From Panopea generosa (lineage: Eukaryota > Mollusca > Bivalvia > Adapedonta > Hiatellidae): a stretch of 64,000 nt of DNA. Location of the stretch: NCBI GenBank assembly GCA_029582155.1, contig CM055898.1, positions 30,259,745 to 30,323,744 of the forward strand, written 5' to 3'. Shown in pieces: positions 55,001-61,000 of the stretch. The notes beneath the pieces are model-generated. The model saw nothing but the letters and a program-made list of their open reading frames with translations. It searched no databases and had not been told where the DNA came from. Position numbers and translations under genes: made by a program. The first letter of the stretch is position 1, and each line of letters starts with the position of its first letter.

Positions 55001-58000
55001 TTTATCAACAATGGACACCACCATAAATGTAGTAGATCCATAACAGTTACTGTTATGTCATACATCAGGGACAGAGTGAGGATTTTAGTTTTGAGGGGGC
55101 TGACTTAGGGGGTGCAACACAAAATCTAAAAGGGCAGACATTAATGGATTTTGATAATATATGGGAGTTGGTGGTGGGGGTGTGGGGGAGTGTTTTTTTC
55201 TTAAATGGAAGATCTCACATGTGGAAGGTCATGGCTTTGATCCCTGGCCAGACTTGAAAAAATGGTCCTAAAAGCTTCCTTGCTTTAGAGTTCTGTTCAG
55301 CCTGGTGTCACTATAATGTGACTGGATGGGTATCATACCATGTGTCTGCGGCATAATAGTCTAGTGTGGCAGTGCTTAGAATACTGTCTCAAGTAGGCAC
55401 TGTCATTATGCGAATGAAATACTTGTTGAGAGTGATGCTAAACTCCATACAACAATAACAAAAAATGGAAGATCTGAGATTTTTCTTTGCCTTTAAAATT
55501 AATTCCCTTGTAGAAATGATCAGTGTTAAACCAAAGTCAAATGAAGTCAATATTGTTCTGTGAAAGTCGTTCATTGATGAAAAACAAATTTGTTTAGATT
55601 TTTTATGTGTAAATATAATACATAGAGGATCTTACATTCATGCTCATTTATTATTAAATTGATTAAACAAGTTGGAAAAAATATATTATCTGAAGCTCTG
55701 CCGGGCATAATATCATTTTTACCAACAAGTTTAATAATTTAAATAATAAGTGAGCATGAATGTAAGATTCTTTTAATCACAAAACTCAGAAAATTAGTAC
55801 ATTTACCATATACTTAACATATCATGTATGTCTAAAAAGTTTGTAACATCTCATAATAACATCACTGTTCAAGGACAAATCAACTCATTTATATATTCGG
55901 GGAAGACGACACGTTGTTCCGCATGTTACATACAAGAGCAAAGTTATGCGAAAACACTGAACGATGAATAGGAAGTCATATTATACTAAGTTGATACAAA
56001 ATATTTAATCATGGGTTTATTTACACTCCTGCACCATAAATTATGTGATTCATTTTTTATTTTCAACAGGAAACTAATGTACTTGGATTTAAAGGACCAA
56101 GAAAGATGTCGATAATAATTCCTGGTATGAACCTGGACCATGAACGAGTAGATATAAAACCAAGAGGGGTACGATGCAATTTCATATTTCAGTCATAGTA
56201 CAAAAATGTCATACCAATAATCATTTTGTTGAGAAATTTAATATTTTGTCAGTATATTATCTCCTTTGAGAAGATTATAAAAAATGTTGATTGATTGACT
56301 ATTTAACAAAATTTTTATGCAGTCAAGGGCTAACAGATGATCAGTTAACCTATCTTTCTGGAATCCTTGGAGTTGAACCAGTACTCGAGCACACCTGTCT
56401 ACGCAAGTAACTGCTAACATTCCCACTTGAATAAGCGTTGAGAGACGAATGACAACGAAACGCAATGTATTTCTCATCGCAGAGACCGGCCTGACAGGGA
56501 TTCATATTCATGACCCCTGGATTGATAGTCAGACATGCTTTCGACTAAGCTGACCAGGCCCGGCTAGATAAAGTACTCAACTTAGAGTGAGTTTCAAACA
56601 AATTTCTTTTCAGTTCAGTTTGAGCAAATGGCTCAATGCTGTTTTGTAATAGAGGTGGAGCAGAAGGCCATTGGATACATGGTCTCTCCTCAGATTTCCT
56701 CTCACACTGACATTTTTTCTACTTGCTCCGATAGACTGGTTACTATACCTGCCTGTCAATTCTTAGAACCCTGTAGGTTGTCACATTCATGATTTTTCAA
56801 ACATGATCCTTTAAGCCTTTTTTTTTATTTATTTTTCATTTTTTATTTCAAAATTACCATATTACAGAATAACGATATAATTTTTATATTGGTTTATACA
56901 AAAAGTACATTGTAAAAGAAAAAATATATAACATTATGCAATATTACAACATATAGTAAAGTTGTGTTTTGTATTGATTGGTTGAAGGCTCACTTTGCAT
57001 TTAGATTTTGATTTATACATACATACACATTTAAATAGGTTTTTAAAAAAGAACACCTGAATCCGTGATCATCATTTTATTTGTAAATCTATATAGATTA
57101 TTTATGTATTTGAAACAACAATAGTTATTTGATCCATGTATGTAATCATCGCAATTCTTCGAACAACCAGTACTGAGCGTATTGGTGTACATTCTAGTAT
57201 TTTTTTTCTTCACATTATTCTCTCAATTACAACACAGTACGTCATTAAGTATAATGTTAGATATTTTGGTAGGTAATGTTGTATTTTGATATTATTTGAT
57301 ACGAAATTTATAATTTCAAATATTTGTACATAATTCTTTTTAATAACAAAAATAAAAGGTTTTAGTCCTTATTGCGATCATGCTTTAAACATTGGAGCAA
57401 TGGCACTGGTGGGGATGGAATTTACTTGTGTACGTACATTCATTGTAAAAATATGTGTACATATAAACATGTACATATACATACATTCACATTTTATATG
57501 AATATACATGTAAACACGCATATATATCTTACAAATCCATTAATAAACCTAAGTAATTCTCACTATATGTGCAAGTTGCTGTAAAAGGTTATCATACTAA
57601 ACGTGTCGCTACACAGTTATGCCCCATGGTAACATGATTCTTACGCTTAATTAAAAGGCCTATGTAATTTGGTTTTGAAATATTTTCAAAATGGTTCATA
57701 GTAGTTTAGATGAGTAAGGGAAAAGTTGGCATAGCTTACACTGCAATAAGACATCACTGGTGTTGAAAAAGTGACTTTTATAGGATTTCAACATATGCAT
57801 GTATTTATGAGCATTTGAGGACTTCTTTTTTCAAAAAGTCTCAGGTTGTCGCTGCACATTCTATTAAAAAAACAAGCTGGTCAACCTACCAGTTATTGTG
57901 CATTTTTATGTGGGTATACATTTCTGCTATGAAAAAAAAATACTTGGAATTTGGAATTCTTTTTTTACCATGGAATCCTAGACCTTATTTTCTATAGAAC

Positions 58001-61000
58001 AAAGAACACAATTCAACTGTGTAGTGAGACCTTAAGCTGGGCAGAGATATTAAACTGTCTATTATGTGTCCGGAAAGAGGCATACATAAAATGTTTCATC
58101 CAAATTCTCTATACAAAAATCTAAAGAACTCATCAAAAACAAAATGATCAGACTCTTGCAAGCTTTCCCTGAGAACAGGCATAAAACAGGTGATTCTTAG
58201 TAATGTAAGATAACATGTGATTTGTAATAAATAAACTAACATTGCAGGACCATGACAGTTTGATTGAGAGATGGAAGAGAAAGAACATGGAGAATATTCT
58301 AGAATTACACAACAAAAGTCCCGTCTGGAATGATGGTTAGTATAAATGTGTCTGCCTTAGGTTTCTATGCTAATCTAAGATTTGCCACAGTCGACTTTAT
58401 CAGGTTTTAATTGTTATTAGGTCTGCAATAAAGAAAGGTAATTTGCCTTTCACCGTTAAGATGATTCTATCAGTTTACCACATTCATTACTCACTTAGGT
58501 GATTATGCTATCTGGGGTGGCACCAATACTGTATGTTAAATAATTATGGAATGAATTGAATTACATGTAAGAAATGCACATGGTGCCACCAGAAGTCTGT
58601 CAGCCCAAGAATGGAAATGTCGTGGAGACCATAATATTATACAGTCAGACCTGTGTCAAGGGCCACCTCTATTAAGTAACCACTTGTGTTAAGCAGCCAC
58701 GTTTTGTACTTCCCTTTTCTATGCCTTCAGAGCAAATTAACCTCTATTCAGCAACAATCTGTCATAAAAGGCCACTTTTGCTCCTTTCTTTGACTGGCGG
58801 CTTCAGACAGGTTTGACTGTATGTAATCTTTATAAGCCTCCAATTTTGAAGAGTTACAAACAAAAAATGACACACATATGTTAACATATAGATATACAAT
58901 ACAATTAAACACAGAAAGGAAGTAAATTGAACTCGAGCATAGTCATGGGAGCAGGTAATATGCAAGTGCACAAACAGTGCACCCCAACAAAAATAATCAT
59001 GGGAGCAGGTATGCAAGTGCATAAACAGTGCACCCCAACAAACATAATCATGGGAGCAGGTAATATGCAAGTGCATAAACAGTGCACCCCAACAAACATA
59101 ATCATGGGAGCAGGTAATATGCAAGTGCATAAACAGTGCACCCCAACAAACATAATCATGGGAGCAAGTATGCAAGTGCATAAACAGTGCACCCCAACAA
59201 ACATAATCATGGGAGCAGGTAATATGCAAGTGCATAAACAGTGCACCCCAACAAACATAATCATGGGAGCAAGTATGCAAGTGCATAAACAGTGCACCCC
59301 AACAAACATAATCATGGGAGCAGGTAATATGCAAGTGCATAAACAGTGCACCCCAACAAACATAATCATGGGAGCAGACATGCAACTGCATAAACAGTGC
59401 ACCACAACAAACATAATCATGGGAGCAGACATGCAAGTGCATAAACAGTGCACCACAACAAACATAATCATGGGAGCAGGTAATATGCAAGTGCATAAAC
59501 AGTGCACCCCAACAAACATAATCAAGGGAGCAGGTATGCAAGTGCATAAACAGTGCACTCCAACAAACATAATCAAGGGAGCAGGTATGCAAGTGCATAA
59601 ACAGTGCACTCCAACAAACATAATCATGGGAGCAGGTATGCAAGTGCATAAACAGTGCACCACAACAAACATAATCATGGGAGCAGGTATGCAAGTGCAT
59701 AAACAGTGCACCACAACAAACATAATCATGGGAGCAGGTAATATGCAAGTGCATAAACAACAAAGTCTTACATTCTTGAGCAATCCAAATTTGCCCAGTT
59801 ACATGTTTTGTTTCACATTGATTATAAATGTAAAATGATCATACATGTATTTAAACTACAGGTGGATGACCTGCAATATCAGTTGCAAGCTTTTCAACAT
59901 GTGGGAAAGAGCAGTAAAACAAAGTCTTCATTCATATTCTTAATGACTTTTATTATTTACAGAAACCCAGTCGTATGTTTTGAATTTTCATGGTAGAGTG
60001 ACACAGGCGTCAGTGAAGAATTTCCAAATTGTCCATGACAATGATAGTAAGTAGTGATTCTTTTACCAGTCGTAAAACAGTAGGGTAGATGGTATACAAG
60101 AGAAATTAGTACCCATTTGTTAACTATCTAAGATCTGTTTTGGTATTTTAAAAATGTCTGTCAAAAAAGAGCAGGGGTATATTATAGAGAAAAAATTTGA
60201 CAAGTTATTCTTTCATTTCATTGTCTTTCCAGTTTGTACTTTGTTTTAACAATGTTTTAAATTTTATGAAATAAAATGTTTAGACTAAATGGAACATTAG
60301 AAAAGACATGTTAAACTGTCAAAGTAAATGGCACAGGAGCTAACACATCACACAATACATAAATGCGTGTTTTGGAGATACAGTAAAACTCCTCTAATAA
60401 GACTTCCTTTGGGACCAGGCAAAAGTGGTCTTTATAGCGGGGTGGTCTTATTATCGAATTTCATTGGCAAAAGTTAAAGGCCTATGTTATTGTAATAGTA
60501 GATTGATGTATACTATATTCTGCATGTGCGAGCATATATTGTTATATCAATGCTAATAATAATAATGTAATAATTATAATAAATAAATCTGTTTGTTTTA
60601 ATTATGGAATTGTTGCTGTTATTACTTTAATTATTATTATTATTACCATCATCATTATTTTATAGGTATGCACATGTAATAATAACAAAGGGATAATTAA
60701 AATAAATATATTGTATGGTTTATATTTTATTTACATACATATAACATAATAACAAGTACAGGCGGTACATTTAAAGCAACACATCCACGTTTAAACTTTT
60801 TTAAAAAGTTTTTCAATTGAGTTGTGAGCACATTTCCCATACATAAATATATGGTCAGTGAGCTGTATATGTGCTAACAAACACTATCCAGAACGCTTTA
60901 GAATTATAAAAAAAGATGTCCAAATTATAAAGCGTGACAAACGCTTTATAAATTATTTTTAAATTGCCGAGGATTCCAACTTGGCTTCAAATTGAATTAT

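Noticed and set aside
58762..59838. ORFs of about 300 codons on both strands
   Set aside because: The 51/54-bp minisatellite keeps all these frames open. The sequence is inside intron 11 and the peptides are pure repeats.
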